A stretch of DNA of 64,000 nt, from the NCBI RefSeq assembly GCF_000300195.1, contig NZ_AMQH01000009.1, positions 62,001-126,000 on the forward strand. The letters run 5' to 3'. Of the stretch, positions 1-8,575 are shown piece by piece; the stretch's first letter is position 1; each line of letters begins with the position of its first letter. The notes under the pieces were generated by a model that searched no databases, was not told where the DNA came from, and worked only from the letters and a program-made list of their open reading frames with translations. The DNA is from Clostridium tunisiense TJ (GTDB lineage Bacteria; Bacillota; Clostridia; Clostridiales; Clostridiaceae). The position numbers and the translations under genes are program-made.

Positions 1-187
1 AGCTGCTTATTTAATTAAAAATAAGCTTTATCCTTTTACTGATGACACAACCATAGTATGTGAGCAAGGATACTACATGGGAAATCCTAGTGAAGTTATT
101 GCTAAGGTTCAAGGTGAAATGGATGACTTCATCATTAAAGTTGGAGGAAAAGCTACAATACTAGATAAAAAAGAAATTAATTTATAA
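1..187 (+). CDS. PhzF-family isomerase-like protein, C-terminal fragment
   Basis: Only the last 61 codons are in the window; the gene enters from the left edge and is open from base 2 to a TAA at 185-187. The visible tail has the PhzF C-terminal pattern: CEQGYYMGNPSEV (family EQG.mGRPS) followed by VGGKATIL (family VGGkavlV), which closes the second diaminopimelate-epimerase-like fold. PhzF proteins are cytosolic, often annotated as phenazine biosynthesis proteins, but most have no known substrate. The catalytic glutamate region is outside the window, so activity cannot be judged. A terminator follows within 20 bases. Confidence 0.7.
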   Translation, partial: AAYLIKNKLYPFTDDTTIVCEQGYYMGNPSEVIAKVQGEMDDFIIKVGGKATILDKKEINL

Positions 188-201
188 TTCCTTAGCATAA
201 A

Positions 202-238
202 AAATAGTAAGCTTAAAAATAAGCTTACTATTTTTTAT
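202..238. terminator. Bidirectional intrinsic terminator
   Basis: A 13-bp stem (202-214 with 221-233) around a 6-base loop has A-rich and T-rich flanks on both sides. It can end the PhzF gene on the plus strand and the convergent small membrane gene on the minus strand. Confidence 0.8.
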
Positions 239-266
239 TTAAGTATTCTATTTCCCTCTATGTATT

Positions 267-689
267 TTAATATCTTCCAAATACATTTTTAACCTTTTCA
301 ATGTCCTGTTCTTCTAGAAAATTGTACGCTACTCTATACTCCCTAATACCTACCCTGAACTTAATACCTTTCATTGTAAAACGTACATCACTTATATCAT
401 TAAACTTGAACATTTTTCCCTTAGTTGAAAAATTATTGTTAAGCTCAAATCTATCTTTATGTATAATAAGATAATTTATGTCCTCTATAATTCTTACTTT
501 TTTAATCATTGTATATGACATAAATAAAGCTACTATAGATAAAACCGCAAACAATCTTCCATAAAAAATGCTGCCTCTTACAAATAATCCAATGGCTGTT
601 ATTATAATAGATATGGTCATAAGTAAGCTTATAGCCAGTTGTCTTCTAGTGTATTTTTTAGTTAATGTATTAAACTTGAATTCTTTCAT
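267..689 (-). CDS. Small membrane protein of unknown function (PH-like C-terminus possible)
   Basis: A 140-residue protein whose start is set by GGAGGAA upstream of MKEFKFN; an in-frame ATG 12 codons earlier has no ribosome binding site. Two hydrophobic helices lie at about residues 20-60, followed by a charged soluble half rich in beta-type residues (KVRIIEDINYLIIHKDRFEL, then FKFNDISDVRF). Two helices plus a beta-rich tail with an FxxxDIxDVxF stretch recalls the small bacterial PH-like (YcxB-type) membrane proteins, but this is inference from shape only. It is a single gene sharing a terminator with the upstream PhzF gene. Confidence 0.6.
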   Translation of the reverse strand: MKEFKFNTLTKKYTRRQLAISLLMTISIIITAIGLFVRGSIFYGRLFAVLSIVALFMSYTMIKKVRIIEDINYLIIHKDRFELNNNFSTKGKMFKFNDISDVRFTMKGIKFRVGIREYRVAYNFLEEQDIEKVKNVFGRY

Positions 690-888
690 ATTAAGATTTA
701 TTCCTCCTGCAAAATTTGCTCTCAATAATGGCTATTATAACAGAAAATTTAACTTCTTGTATAGAATATTATGTTTAATGGTTAAATAAAATTTTAAATG
801 CTTAATAAGTTTATTGAATTCATAGATTTTCAGTGGAAAATTAACTTATAGTTAAAAAGTCTAGTAGAACTTACCTTCCATAATATAG

Positions 889-1266
889 TTAAATCTTATC
901 ATAGGATAAAGGATAGTTAGTATCTACAAATAACATATCCACAGAATACTCCTTAAGTAAAACTTTAATGTGCCACTTGCCATAATCTATTTCAAAGTTA
1001 CTCATAGTTGAATGAGCACCCTCATCACTTAAAAAGTGAACTGTTCCTATATTATTACTTTCTTCCTTAGAAATTCTTATCATTAAGCTATTAACATTGC
1101 TATACTGTATTCTAGAAGCTATAACCTGTGGCATGTTATCCACACAAAGATTTACTGTTCTATTTTCTATAGGGATGATTAAATCTAAATCTTCTTCCCT
1201 ATCCTTAAATATCTTCACCGGAAAATCACTGATTAAATTTAAATTATACTTATTAAACTCCTTCAT
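889..1266 (-). CDS. Hypothetical protein, 125 residues
   Basis: A soluble protein with no signal peptide or membrane helix, acidic (many D/E) and with no motif I recognise. The start is supported by GAGGTGAAG two bases upstream of ATG. It is monocistronic, with about 175 bases to the divergently transcribed secreted-protein gene at 1443. Its function is not inferable from sequence. Confidence 0.55.
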   Translation of the reverse strand: MKEFNKYNLNLISDFPVKIFKDREEDLDLIIPIENRTVNLCVDNMPQVIASRIQYSNVNSLMIRISKEESNNIGTVHFLSDEGAHSTMSNFEIDYGKWHIKVLLKEYSVDMLFVDTNYPLSYDKI

Positions 1267-1442
1267 AACTTCACCTCAAAATTTATATTTATTAATATAA
1301 CCTTTATTATTAAAATATATCATAAATTATATAATAAGATACATATATTTCCAAGCTATAATTTATTTGATATTAATGAATAAAGATATTTTGTTTTTGA
1401 AAATACTATACTAGTACTACGAAGTAAAAGGAGTGAAAGACA

Positions 1443-2093
1443 ATGAAAAAATTTATCCTAAATTTATCACTAACTTTGTTTTTTCTGATATCATTAATAC
1501 CGTCACTTCCTGCTTATGCTAGTGAATACTTCCACCCAATAAATGATTTAAATTGCAGAAAAGTAACTAACTTTAAGTTAGCTAATTATAAACTGTGGGA
1601 TGATCATGTTACTTGGACAAGAAATTATATTATTAGTGATTTATCTAATTTAGAAAGCAAGGATGAAACTTTGCAGCGACTATTACAAAATCAAGACGCT
1701 ATTGGTAATTCCTTTGGAGCCTTTTATGGGAGTGATAACGGGAAAAAGTTATCCCAACTTTTTAGAGAACACATTTCCTTAGCTGGGCAAGTTGTTGACG
1801 CAGCTAAGGCTGGAAATACATCAGATTTAGAAAAATATAATTCCTTATGGTTTAAAAATGCTGATGATATTGCAGAACTTTTAGTTAGCCTAAACCCCAA
1901 TTATTCAAAAAATACAATAAAAGAAATGCTTCATAAGCATCTACAGTTAGTGACCGTTCAAGCTATAGCAGAACTAAACAAGGATTGGAAAAAGTCTATA
2001 GCTGCTTATGATGATGGAGAAATTCATATGCTAAAGTTTTCTGATATAATTACAGATGGAATAATAAAACAATTCCCGGAGAAGTTTAAGTAG
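1443..2093 (+). CDS. Secreted helical protein with WxxHxxWTR motif
   Basis: A 216-residue protein with a clear Sec signal peptide (KK, hydrophobic stretch, AYA-S cleavage near residue 27). The mature part looks all-helical and contains WDDHVTWTR, FREHISLAGQ and LHKHLQL, with regularly spaced histidines, and ends in GIIKQFPEKF. I recognise this as a conserved Bacillus/Clostridium family often annotated only as hypothetical. Histidines on successive helices could bind a metal, but that is inference. AAGGAG lies 10 bases upstream of ATG. A strong terminator follows at once, so the gene stands alone and the product acts at or outside the cell surface. Confidence 0.65.
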   Translation: MKKFILNLSLTLFFLISLIPSLPAYASEYFHPINDLNCRKVTNFKLANYKLWDDHVTWTRNYIISDLSNLESKDETLQRLLQNQDAIGNSFGAFYGSDNGKKLSQLFREHISLAGQVVDAAKAGNTSDLEKYNSLWFKNADDIAELLVSLNPNYSKNTIKEMLHKHLQLVTVQAIAELNKDWKKSIAAYDDGEIHMLKFSDIITDGIIKQFPEKFK

Positions 2094-2104
2094 TTATTAA
2101 ATTT

Positions 2105-2152
2105 GGCTACAGCATACTCTATATATCTATCCAGTATGTTGTAGCCTTTTCA
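2105..2152 (+). terminator. Intrinsic terminator of the secreted-protein gene
   Basis: A 14-bp stem, GGCTACAgCATACT pairing with AGTATGttGTAGCC at 2133-2146 with slight imperfection, is followed by TTTT. Confidence 0.8.
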
Positions 2153-2222
2153 TTCTTTTACATATAAGAAAAACTTTTCACCACATTTTTAAATACATTC
2201 AACATGTTTTTGAAAAAAGTCG

Positions 2223-2251
2223 TTGACATTATGGCTTGTATATACTATAAT
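2223..2251 (+). promoter_or_regulatory. Consensus sigma-A promoter for tRNA-Pro
   Basis: A perfect TTGACA at 2223-2228 and a perfect TATAAT at 2246-2251 are separated by exactly 17 bases. The -10 box ends 12 bases before the mature tRNA. This is the strongest promoter visible in the window, as expected for a stable RNA. Confidence 0.85.
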
Positions 2252-2263
2252 AATTTTTGTCAG

Positions 2264-2339
2264 CGGGGTGTAGCGCAGATGGGAGCGCGCGTGGTTTGGG
2301 ACCATGAGGTCGCAGGTTCAATCCCTGTCACCCCGACCA
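2264..2339 (+). tRNA. tRNA-Pro (anticodon TGG)
   Basis: A 76-base cloverleaf: acceptor CGGGGTG pairs with CACCCCG, and the discriminator A and an encoded CCA (2337-2339) follow. The anticodon stem CGTGG/CCATG encloses loop TTTGGGA, giving anticodon TGG at 2297-2299, which reads CCN proline codons. The T arm contains GGTTCAATCC. It is a single tRNA gene with its own promoter and terminator. Confidence 0.95.
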
Positions 2340-2341
2340 AA

Positions 2342-2371
2342 AGAGAGTTACAATTGTAGCTCTCTTTTTTT
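2342..2371 (+). terminator. tRNA-Pro terminator
   Basis: AGAGAGTTACAA pairs with TTGTAGCTCTCT (one G-T wobble) and is followed by a run of seven T. Confidence 0.85.
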
Positions 2372-2694
2372 ATTTTATCCATTAACTTCAATTTCTTCTT
2401 CAAACTCCATTCTACTTCATCCAAATTTTATTTTTTCATATTATTATTATATAACTGAAAGTATTTGACACAAATTGTTATACAATTAAATATTATGTAT
2501 TAATAGGAATTTAAAATACTATATATTTTAGCTTTCTAGATTTTACTATGTAGGCAATAGGCAATGTAATAAATAAATTACATTAATTTTCTGCTTTACT
2601 CCGTCACTATCTTCTTAATGAATTGCTTTATGCATTACCATCCACATAGAATACTGTAATTTATATATGTTAATGGTAAAATTAAAATTAATTT
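2372..2694. other. AT-rich intergenic region upstream of the 162-residue protein
   Basis: No open reading frame with a ribosome binding site is seen. TTGACA near 2467 followed by an AT-rich stretch could be a promoter, although no good -10 box sits at the right distance; AATTGTTATACAATT beside it is a short palindrome. The rest holds nothing I can name. Confidence 0.4.
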
Positions 2695-2710
2695 GGAGGA
2701 AAAAATAATT

Positions 2711-3199
2711 ATGCCTTGTTCAAACACAGCAACAATTAATTATCAAGGATCAACCTATGCTTTTACCCTAGATAAAACTGGAACTAGATGGTGCTACACT
2801 GTAGTTGTTACTGGTTTACCTGGACCTACAGCCCCTGGCTTAAGCCACTTTATTCTAGAGCTTTGTGATAGAATTACTGAAAATCCTTTAGGTGATTTTG
2901 TTATTAGTAATATTACAGTAAGTATCAATGGTGTGCCTCAAACTCCAGACTATGAAATTAAACTTCATACAATTGATGACGGTTCTGGCAGACAAGTTTA
3001 TGGAATTAAATTTGATAATGGTGTAGATAAGGGTCAAACTGGAGTATTTTGCTTTGATATCACCCCAGATGTTCAGCCTGTGGCTGGCGACCTAGTTGTT
3101 AAGGGTGGAAATAATCCTGAACTCCTTAGCCCAAATGCAATTTGTACTCCAAGTTGCAACACAACACCACCTGGAAGAGGCTTATATTGTAATGCCTAA
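2711..3199 (+). CDS. Cysteine-containing beta-rich protein with LSHF..LELC motif
   Basis: A 162-residue protein starting at ATG 2711 after GGAGGA; a TTG 18 bases earlier overlaps that site and is unlikely. There is no signal peptide or membrane helix. The sequence alternates beta-type segments and carries LSHFILELCD, a motif I associate with a group of secreted or spore-surface Firmicute proteins. Seven cysteines include a CTPSC pair and a CNA tail, and the last 20 residues are Pro/Cys-rich. Localisation to spore or envelope is inference. A long hairpin follows but lacks a U-tract. Confidence 0.6.
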   Translation: MPCSNTATINYQGSTYAFTLDKTGTRWCYTVVVTGLPGPTAPGLSHFILELCDRITENPLGDFVISNITVSINGVPQTPDYEIKLHTIDDGSGRQVYGIKFDNGVDKGQTGVFCFDITPDVQPVAGDLVVKGGNNPELLSPNAICTPSCNTTPPGRGLYCNA

Positions 3200-3320
3200 G
3201 CTTTATACTAAATAGCTTCATAAACAATATTGGAAGTATCTATTTGTAAAAGCTTTAAATTGCTTAAGATATAGGGTTATAAATTAGAACTTAAATTCAT
3301 TTATTATGCTCAAAACTAAG

Positions 3321-3367
3321 AGAGTCAGAGTAAGTTAATTTACAAATTAACTTTTTACCCTGACTCT
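3321..3367. repeat. Imperfect inverted repeat (hairpin)
   Basis: AGAGTCAG at 3321 pairs with CTGACTCT ending at 3367, and GTTAATTT with AAATTAAC inside. No T-run follows, so this is a weak terminator candidate between convergent genes. Confidence 0.6.
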
Positions 3368-3465
3368 ATATTAATATTCAGTAGGAAGAAATCTAGTTTT
3401 GTTTTTCTATACTACTCCTTATAATTCTCCTAACAGCTGAATATACTAATCAATTAACAAGTTGC

Positions 3466-3879
3466 TCAGTTAAGATTAATATGTAGCAATATAAAAATTA
3501 TTGCTGCTATAGCTCCTATTACATGGTATTGAGTAAAATTGCTTTTCTTATCTTTATAAGAAAATTTGTTTACTATACCTAGAAACATAACAAATGATAG
3601 AGCTATTGCTGCTAGGAATCCACTAAAGCTAAAACCCACATTACTATACATTATAACAACATGAATTATCACCGCTAAAAGCGCACCAATGCCACAGAGC
3701 CCATGATTTTTTTCTAGAGCTTTCATAAACCTTTTAGTATTATCAATTAGTTTTCTATTTCCTCTTTTAGATAAGCCTCGTATAAACCTATAATAAAATA
3801 TATGAACTATAAACTTAAAAAAACAAATACAACTAAGTATAATGCAGATTATTCCCCAAAACTTTCCTAAAGTTATCAC
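3466..3879 (-). CDS. Four-helix membrane protein with two cytochrome-b-like histidine pairs
   Basis: A 137-residue protein. The start is GTG at 3879 behind GGGGGGAG; an in-frame ATG 18 codons upstream has no such site. About four membrane helices are predicted. One helix holds HGLCGIGALLAVIIH and another HVIGAIAAIIFILLH: in each, two histidines are separated by exactly 13 residues, the spacing that ligates two b-type haems in cytochrome b. This suggests a small bis-haem electron carrier, perhaps ferric-reductase or b561-like. The next gene on the other strand is an [FeFe]-hydrogenase-like protein, so redox context fits. Haem binding is inference. Confidence 0.6.
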   Translation of the reverse strand: MITLGKFWGIICIILSCICFFKFIVHIFYYRFIRGLSKRGNRKLIDNTKRFMKALEKNHGLCGIGALLAVIIHVVIMYSNVGFSFSGFLAAIALSFVMFLGIVNKFSYKDKKSNFTQYHVIGAIAAIIFILLHINLN

Positions 3880-4002
3880 TAGCGGTCTCCCCCCCTTATA
3901 GAATATGGTTTTATATATGTATATTATTTTCACGTCTTAAGTTATGCACATAATTTCTTTTTCTTCTACAAATTAACAAAATTCCTATAGAAGGGTTTAA
4001 TG

Positions 4003-4085
4003 AGGGTTTGGAAGGGCAGTTGTCCCCTTCTCTTCAAGTTGGAGTCTTGTGCGAGAAATTAAACTTTTGGTGTGAGCCAAACCTC
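4003..4085. other. Structured intergenic element, strand unclear
   Basis: Between the divergent His-pair membrane gene and the hydrogenase-like gene, GGTTTGG (4005-4011) can pair with CCAAACC (4077-4083) over about 65 bases. Inside lies a second hairpin, GAAGGG with CCCTTC near 4012-4030. This resembles a multi-stem leader RNA, but I do not recognise a riboswitch class. It could serve either strand. Confidence 0.35.
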
Positions 4086-4105
4086 TTTCCAAAATCGTTG
4101 AACAA

Positions 4106-4121
4106 AATGAACTTGTTCATT
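4106..4121. promoter_or_regulatory. Perfect 16-bp palindrome AATGAACTTGTTCATT
   Basis: A likely operator. The same AATGAAC..GTTCATT core, with AA instead of TT in the centre, recurs at 46351-46366, and a spread version is at 50691-50713. It sits upstream of a possible -35 TTGCTT and -10 TATAAT (about 4169) for the hydrogenase-like gene. Confidence 0.5.
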
Positions 4122-4270
4122 ATTTAAAGGTATAAAACTACTCTTGCTTTGGTAAAATAAATGATGTTATAATTTAACAATAATTCAGAATTATTTGTCA
4201 CGGTTTTTTAGAACTTTTACAGTTCTACACCATACTTATAATAAATAAATTGTTTTAGGATGTGTTATGT

Positions 4271-5620
4271 GTGAAGGAACAATATAGTGAACTATTCCAA
4301 TGCATTATAAAAGCTTATTATAATGGTAGATTTGAGGAAAAAATAAATGAACTATTCCAAGAAGAAAACATAGATAAACAGCATTTAGCTGCAGTTATTT
4401 CTAGTCTTTGTGGTGTAGGGGTAAGTCTTAGTGATAATTACATAGAAGAGTTAAAAGAAGCTATAAGAGTATATGAACTTAACCATAAGGTAGTAAATAA
4501 AGTAAAAAAATGTGGCATGGACTGCAAAGTAGATAAAGATGGAAAAACTCGCTGTCAGGAATCTTGCCCTTTTGATGCAATTTTAGTTGATGAAGTAGAA
4601 AACACTACCTACATTAGCAGTGAAAAATGTACTGACTGTGGTTTTTGTGTAGAGGGATGTCCTACAGGTAGTATCCTTGATAGGGTTGAATTTATTCCCC
4701 TTGTGAATTTGCTTCAAGGCAATGCCCCAGTAGTTGCAGCAGTGGCTCCTGCTATAATGGGTCAATTTGGTGATGAGGTTACTATTAATCAATTGAGAAC
4801 AGCCTTTAAAACCATGGGCTTTACAGATATGGTAGAAGTAGCTTTTTTTGCTGATATGCTAACTTTAAAGGAAGCTATAGAGTTTGATGCCCATGTTAAA
4901 ACAAAGGATGATTTTATGATAACTTCCTGTTGCTGTCCTATGTGGGTAGCTATGCTTAAAAGGGTTTATGAAGATCTAGTTAAGCATGTGTCACCATCAG
5001 TTTCTCCAATGATTGCTGCTGGAAGGGTTTTAAAGCATTTGAATCCCACAGTTAAAGTTGTATTCATAGGTCCTTGTGTAGCTAAAAAGGCTGAAATCAA
5101 GGAGCCTGATCTCTTAGGAGATATTGACTTTGTGCTAACCTTTGCAGAGCTTAAGGAAATCTTTGATGCTTTAGAAATTACTCCTTCTGCTCTTCCTGAA
5201 ACTGAATCTGTTGAGTATGCTTCTCGTGGTGGAAGACTTTATGCTCGTACAGGTGGAGTTTCAATTGCCATTGCTGAGTGTGTTGAAAGAATGTTCCCTG
5301 AGAAGTATGAACTAGTAAACTCAGTGCAGGGTAATGGTGTTAAAGAATGTAAGGAAATGCTAAACAATCTTCAAAAGGGAATTATGACTGGAAACTTTAT
5401 CGAAGGCATGGGCTGTGTTGGTGGCTGTGTCGGTGGACCAAAAGCAATAATTCCTAGAGACAAAGGAAAGGAACGAGTAGATGATTTTGCAGAAAACTCT
5501 GCTATAAAAGTTGCTTATGATAGTGCAGTGATGAATGCTATGCTAGATAAATTAGGCATCTTTACCATAGATGATTATAAAAATCATACAAAAACTGAAA
5601 TTTTCCATAGAGATTTTTAA
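4271..5620 (+). CDS. [FeFe]-hydrogenase-like iron-sulfur protein
   Basis: A 449-residue protein. An N-terminal helical region of about 80 residues precedes two [4Fe-4S] motifs (C.C near 81-99 ending in CPF, then CTDCGFCVEGCP near 120-130), followed by the hydrogenase large-subunit domain. All three H-cluster signatures are present: SCCCPMW (L1, about 219-225), GPCVAKKAE (L2, about 267-275) and EGMGCVGGCVGG (L3, about 378-389). The four H-cluster cysteines and the proton-shuttle cysteine of L1 are therefore kept. Short length and the L1 wording suggest a group B or D monomeric enzyme, not the classic CpI. Start GTG 4271 is preferred because AGGA lies 10 bases upstream; GTG 4262 is too close to it. 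The partner is unknown. Confidence 0.85.
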   Translation: MKEQYSELFQCIIKAYYNGRFEEKINELFQEENIDKQHLAAVISSLCGVGVSLSDNYIEELKEAIRVYELNHKVVNKVKKCGMDCKVDKDGKTRCQESCPFDAILVDEVENTTYISSEKCTDCGFCVEGCPTGSILDRVEFIPLVNLLQGNAPVVAAVAPAIMGQFGDEVTINQLRTAFKTMGFTDMVEVAFFADMLTLKEAIEFDAHVKTKDDFMITSCCCPMWVAMLKRVYEDLVKHVSPSVSPMIAAGRVLKHLNPTVKVVFIGPCVAKKAEIKEPDLLGDIDFVLTFAELKEIFDALEITPSALPETESVEYASRGGRLYARTGGVSIAIAECVERMFPEKYELVNSVQGNGVKECKEMLNNLQKGIMTGNFIEGMGCVGGCVGGPKAIIPRDKGKERVDDFAENSAIKVAYDSAVMNAMLDKLGIFTIDDYKNHTKTEIFHRDF

Positions 5621-5648
5621 CTGGAGAATTTTAATAAGCCTAGCCAAT

Positions 5649-5678
5649 GAACTATTTCAGTGATAACTGAAATAGTTC
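5649..5678 (+). terminator. Hairpin after the hydrogenase-like gene
   Basis: A perfect 13-bp stem, GAACTATTTCAGT with ACTGAAATAGTTC, has a 4-base loop and is followed by only two T. It acts with the stronger terminator at 5702. Confidence 0.6.
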
Positions 5679-5701
5679 TTAAACCTAGTAATTTTATGAA
5701 T

Positions 5702-5753
5702 AAAAAACCAATTACCACATTATTAAGTATTTCAATGTGATAATTGGTTTTTT
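5702..5753. terminator. Bidirectional terminator
   Basis: AAAAAACCAATTA pairs with TAATTGGTTTTTT, with an inner CACATT/AATGTG stem. A-run and T-run on opposite sides let it end both the hydrogenase-like gene and the convergent chemoreceptor gene. Confidence 0.85.
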
Positions 5754-5778
5754 GCTCTTTAAGATTGTTTATGGAAAT

Positions 5779-7308
5779 TTATTCTTGCACTATTACAAGT
5801 AATTCATTAGCCATTCCATCTACCTCAGTTACAGAAGCTGCAACAGTTTGAATTGCTGCAACTTGTTCTTCTACAGAAGCAGTTATTTCCTGCATTTGAG
5901 CTGTACCTTCCTTTGATAATTCATCTATATTTTTTATTATTTCAACAATAGTAGTTGAATACTCATTTACTCTTTTGTTTGAGGTTGCTATATTGTTTAG
6001 TTTTAAATAAACTTCTTCACTAACTTCCGCTGTATCCTCAAACATTTTTCCTGATCTTTTCACCATTTCAAGGCCCTTGTCCATTTTGCTGATATTACTT
6101 TCTGTAGCTTCTATGGCTTTATTTGTATCAGCCAGTACCTGATCAATTAATTGTGATATGCTCTTTGCTGCTTCTGAGGACTTTTCTGCTAAGTTTCTAA
6201 CTTCATCTGCTACCACTGCAAAACCTTTCCCCATCTCCCCTGCTCTAGCAGCCTCTATTGCTGCATTAAGGGCAAGTAGATTTGTTTGACTAGAAATATC
6301 ACTAATAACTTGAGATATATCACTTACCTCTGCTGAACGTTCTCCTAATCTTTTAATTAAAAGTCTACTTTCCTCAAAATCCTTTTGGATATTCTTCATT
6401 TCTTCTACAGTTCCTTGGATTTCCTTCACACTGATTTTAGAGGATTCTATAGCATTCTTCCCTTCTTCATTGGCAAGCTCTGATTCGGTGCTTATGTTCT
6501 TCAAATCCTTAGAAATATTATCAATAGTGACAGTTGCATTTTCAATGTAACTTATTGTGTTTTCAAAGGTCATCGAAGTCCTTCCCGCATTATCTGCTAT
6601 GACTTCATTAGCTATGGTAGCTTCCTCAGCCATAATCTTTAAGCTATCTGCTGATTCACTTAAAGTTCCTGATACACTTTTAACCTTTTCTAAAATTCTT
6701 GATATTTTATTAAGAAGTATGCCCTGTTCCTCTGCTCCAATAAGTCCATCCATAAGATTTTTGGATCTATGAACTATTTTTAAGGTAGCATAGGTAATAA
6801 CTAAAAAACCGATAAAGTTCGATGCTGAAGAAACAATCCAAGCCTTTATCACAGTTCTATCCTTGAAAAATCCACTATTTATTAAATCGCCTTGAACCAA
6901 GTAATCCACTCCAGTATAAACAATTACTGAGAGTAAAAAGGTCACCTTTACAAATCTCTTATCAAAATATAAAGAGGATAAAATAATTGGGAATGATAAT
7001 ACAATGTAAGCATTCCACTTAAAAGGTTTATAAATTGCAGCCACACCTATAATGCAACAAAGCATTGCAATATATTTAAACCAGGGCTTGTGGCTTAACT
7101 TAAGTTTGCTTAATAGAAAACTAATGTTAAATGCCCCAAAAGCTACAAGCAATGGTACTTTCGCTACCTCCATTTCAATTGGAAATACTCTAAAGAAAAT
7201 TAGCCCAAAAGTGATTGGCATAATTACAAAAGCAGTAATAAAAAGTATAAATGCTACTTGCTTATTGACTTCATATTCATTCTTTATTAAGTAATCTTTC
7301 TTCTCCAT
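5779..7308 (-). CDS. Methyl-accepting chemotaxis protein with polytopic membrane sensor
   Basis: A 509-residue protein. Residues 1-185 form about six membrane helices with almost no extracytoplasmic domain, so ligand or redox state would be sensed in or near the membrane. No HAMP domain is evident; the cytoplasmic coiled coil follows directly. The conserved hairpin tip reads [20 protein letters not shown], the CheA/CheW contact region of MCPs. It ends in NELLVIVQE with no CheR-tethering pentapeptide. AGGA lies six bases before ATG. It shares a terminator with the hydrogenase-like gene, and a redox-linked role is only a guess from that neighbour. Confidence 0.9.
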   Translation of the reverse strand: MEKKDYLIKNEYEVNKQVAFILFITAFVIMPITFGLIFFRVFPIEMEVAKVPLLVAFGAFNISFLLSKLKLSHKPWFKYIAMLCCIIGVAAIYKPFKWNAYIVLSFPIILSSLYFDKRFVKVTFLLSVIVYTGVDYLVQGDLINSGFFKDRTVIKAWIVSSASNFIGFLVITYATLKIVHRSKNLMDGLIGAEEQGILLNKISRILEKVKSVSGTLSESADSLKIMAEEATIANEVIADNAGRTSMTFENTISYIENATVTIDNISKDLKNISTESELANEEGKNAIESSKISVKEIQGTVEEMKNIQKDFEESRLLIKRLGERSAEVSDISQVISDISSQTNLLALNAAIEAARAGEMGKGFAVVADEVRNLAEKSSEAAKSISQLIDQVLADTNKAIEATESNISKMDKGLEMVKRSGKMFEDTAEVSEEVYLKLNNIATSNKRVNEYSTTIVEIIKNIDELSKEGTAQMQEITASVEEQVAAIQTVAASVTEVDGMANELLVIVQE

Positions 7309-7503
7309 AACAAATCCTGCAAAAGCAGTTCCCCCCTTTTTGTTTATTCATAGCAATTATACCATAATATACTATTATTTTCATTATTTTTACAAAATTC
7401 GCAATTATAATAAAGATATTATTTTGTAAAAAATCTATGAGGATATTATTTCATCTTTAACTTATAGGATATTTCTGTTATACTACCTCTCAGAGGTGAT
7501 ACT

Positions 7504-8157
7504 ATGATGAAAAATATTAAAGCTGCAATTTTTGATATGGATGGAACAATTGTAGATTCTATGTGGGTTTGGGAGCAAATTGATTTTGAGTACCTAGCTA
7601 AACATAATATAAAAGCGTCCCCTTTGTTAAAGCACGATATAGCACATTTAAGCTTTGATGAAGTTGCAGTGTATTTTAAAAATATCTTCAACTTACCTTA
7701 TACCACAGAAGAAATAAAAAACCATTGGAATGAAATGGCGTTTGATAAATATACCAATAGTGTTAAACTAAAGCCCGGAGTTAGATCCTTTTTAAAAGTT
7801 CTTAAGGCCAAAGGAATAAAGATCGCTCTTGCTACTAGTAACAATACCTTGCTTCTAGAAGCTTGCTTAAAGGCTAATGGCGTGTACGAATACTTTGATT
7901 CTATTACCTTAACTGATGAAGTTTCAAGGGGTAAGGATTTCCCTGATGTATATCTGTTAGCCGCTGAAAAACTTAAGGTTAACCCTAAGGAGTGCATAGT
8001 TTTTGAGGATATCTTGCCTGCGGTAAAGGGCGCTAAGGCTGCTGGAATGACTGTAGTTGGAGTATATGATGAGCATTCTAAGGATACCCATGAAGACATG
8101 AAAATTCTCGCAGACAGATTTATTAATGAATACAATGAAATAAATTCAGCTGTGTAA
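7504..8157 (+). CDS. HAD-superfamily phosphatase (beta-phosphoglucomutase-like)
   Basis: A 217-residue protein with all four HAD motifs: DMDGT with nucleophile Asp and acid/base Asp (residues about 11-15), TSN (about 103-105), the Lys of motif III (GKD) and EDILPA (motif IV). A helical cap lies between motifs I and II, typical of subclass I HAD enzymes acting on sugar phosphates or pyrophosphate. The substrate cannot be assigned. GAGGTGAT precedes the ATG. A terminator follows directly. Confidence 0.88.
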   Translation: MMKNIKAAIFDMDGTIVDSMWVWEQIDFEYLAKHNIKASPLLKHDIAHLSFDEVAVYFKNIFNLPYTTEEIKNHWNEMAFDKYTNSVKLKPGVRSFLKVLKAKGIKIALATSNNTLLLEACLKANGVYEYFDSITLTDEVSRGKDFPDVYLLAAEKLKVNPKECIVFEDILPAVKGAKAAGMTVVGVYDEHSKDTHEDMKILADRFINEYNEINSAV

Positions 8158-8182
8158 ACACTCTATTTTAGAGTGTTTTTCT
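8157..8182 (+). terminator. HAD-gene terminator
   Basis: ACACTCT pairs with AGAGTGT, followed by TTTTTCTTTTT. Confidence 0.85.
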
Positions 8183-8374
8183 TTTTACTAGTATAATTAC
8201 TAATAGTTGTTAGGCTTTTAGAAACTAAAAAACACCTTTCAAATAGGCTTTTCTCATAGATATTCTACTTTAGAATTTTAACCTAATACAAACAAGTTCC
8301 AACTTTTTATTATTTATATATTACTTTATAAAATTGTTCAATATTTGCCTAGTGGAAGAATAGTATATTAATAA

Positions 8375-8549
8375 GGCATCTTCAAGAAATAAATAAGTCA
8401 GTATCCTCGTCTATTTTGAGTTATACTACGTCAACAGAACCCTTAGATAGCTCCACTATCTGAGGAACCTGTTTCCTTATCGGCACAAGCTTGCTTGTGA
8501 ACTCAAAATATCCTTCATATCTTTGACTTGTTATTTATTTTCAGATACC
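8375..8549 (-). repeat. Interspersed structured repeat, copy 1 (175 bases)
   Basis: Relative to the copies at 48102 and 59919 this copy lies on the minus strand and is about 90 percent identical by eye to the 48102 copy. In element orientation it starts GGTATCTGAAAATAAATAA and ends TTATTTATTTCTTGAAGATGCC-like, so the two ends pair. Inside are an inverted pair TATTTTGAGTT/AACTCAAAATA, hairpin CACAAG-CAAG-CTTGTG and hairpin AGATAG-TGGAG-CTATCT. It has no coding capacity and sits just upstream of the gene at 8576. It may be a MITE-like mobile element or an RNA gene. Confidence 0.85.
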
Positions 8550-8575
8550 TAATAGTACTTTATGGAGGTAGAACC

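Noticed and set aside
8375..8549. Considered as a classic IS element
   Set aside because: No transposase frame exists in any copy; the element is under 180 bases, so at most it is a non-autonomous element or RNA gene.
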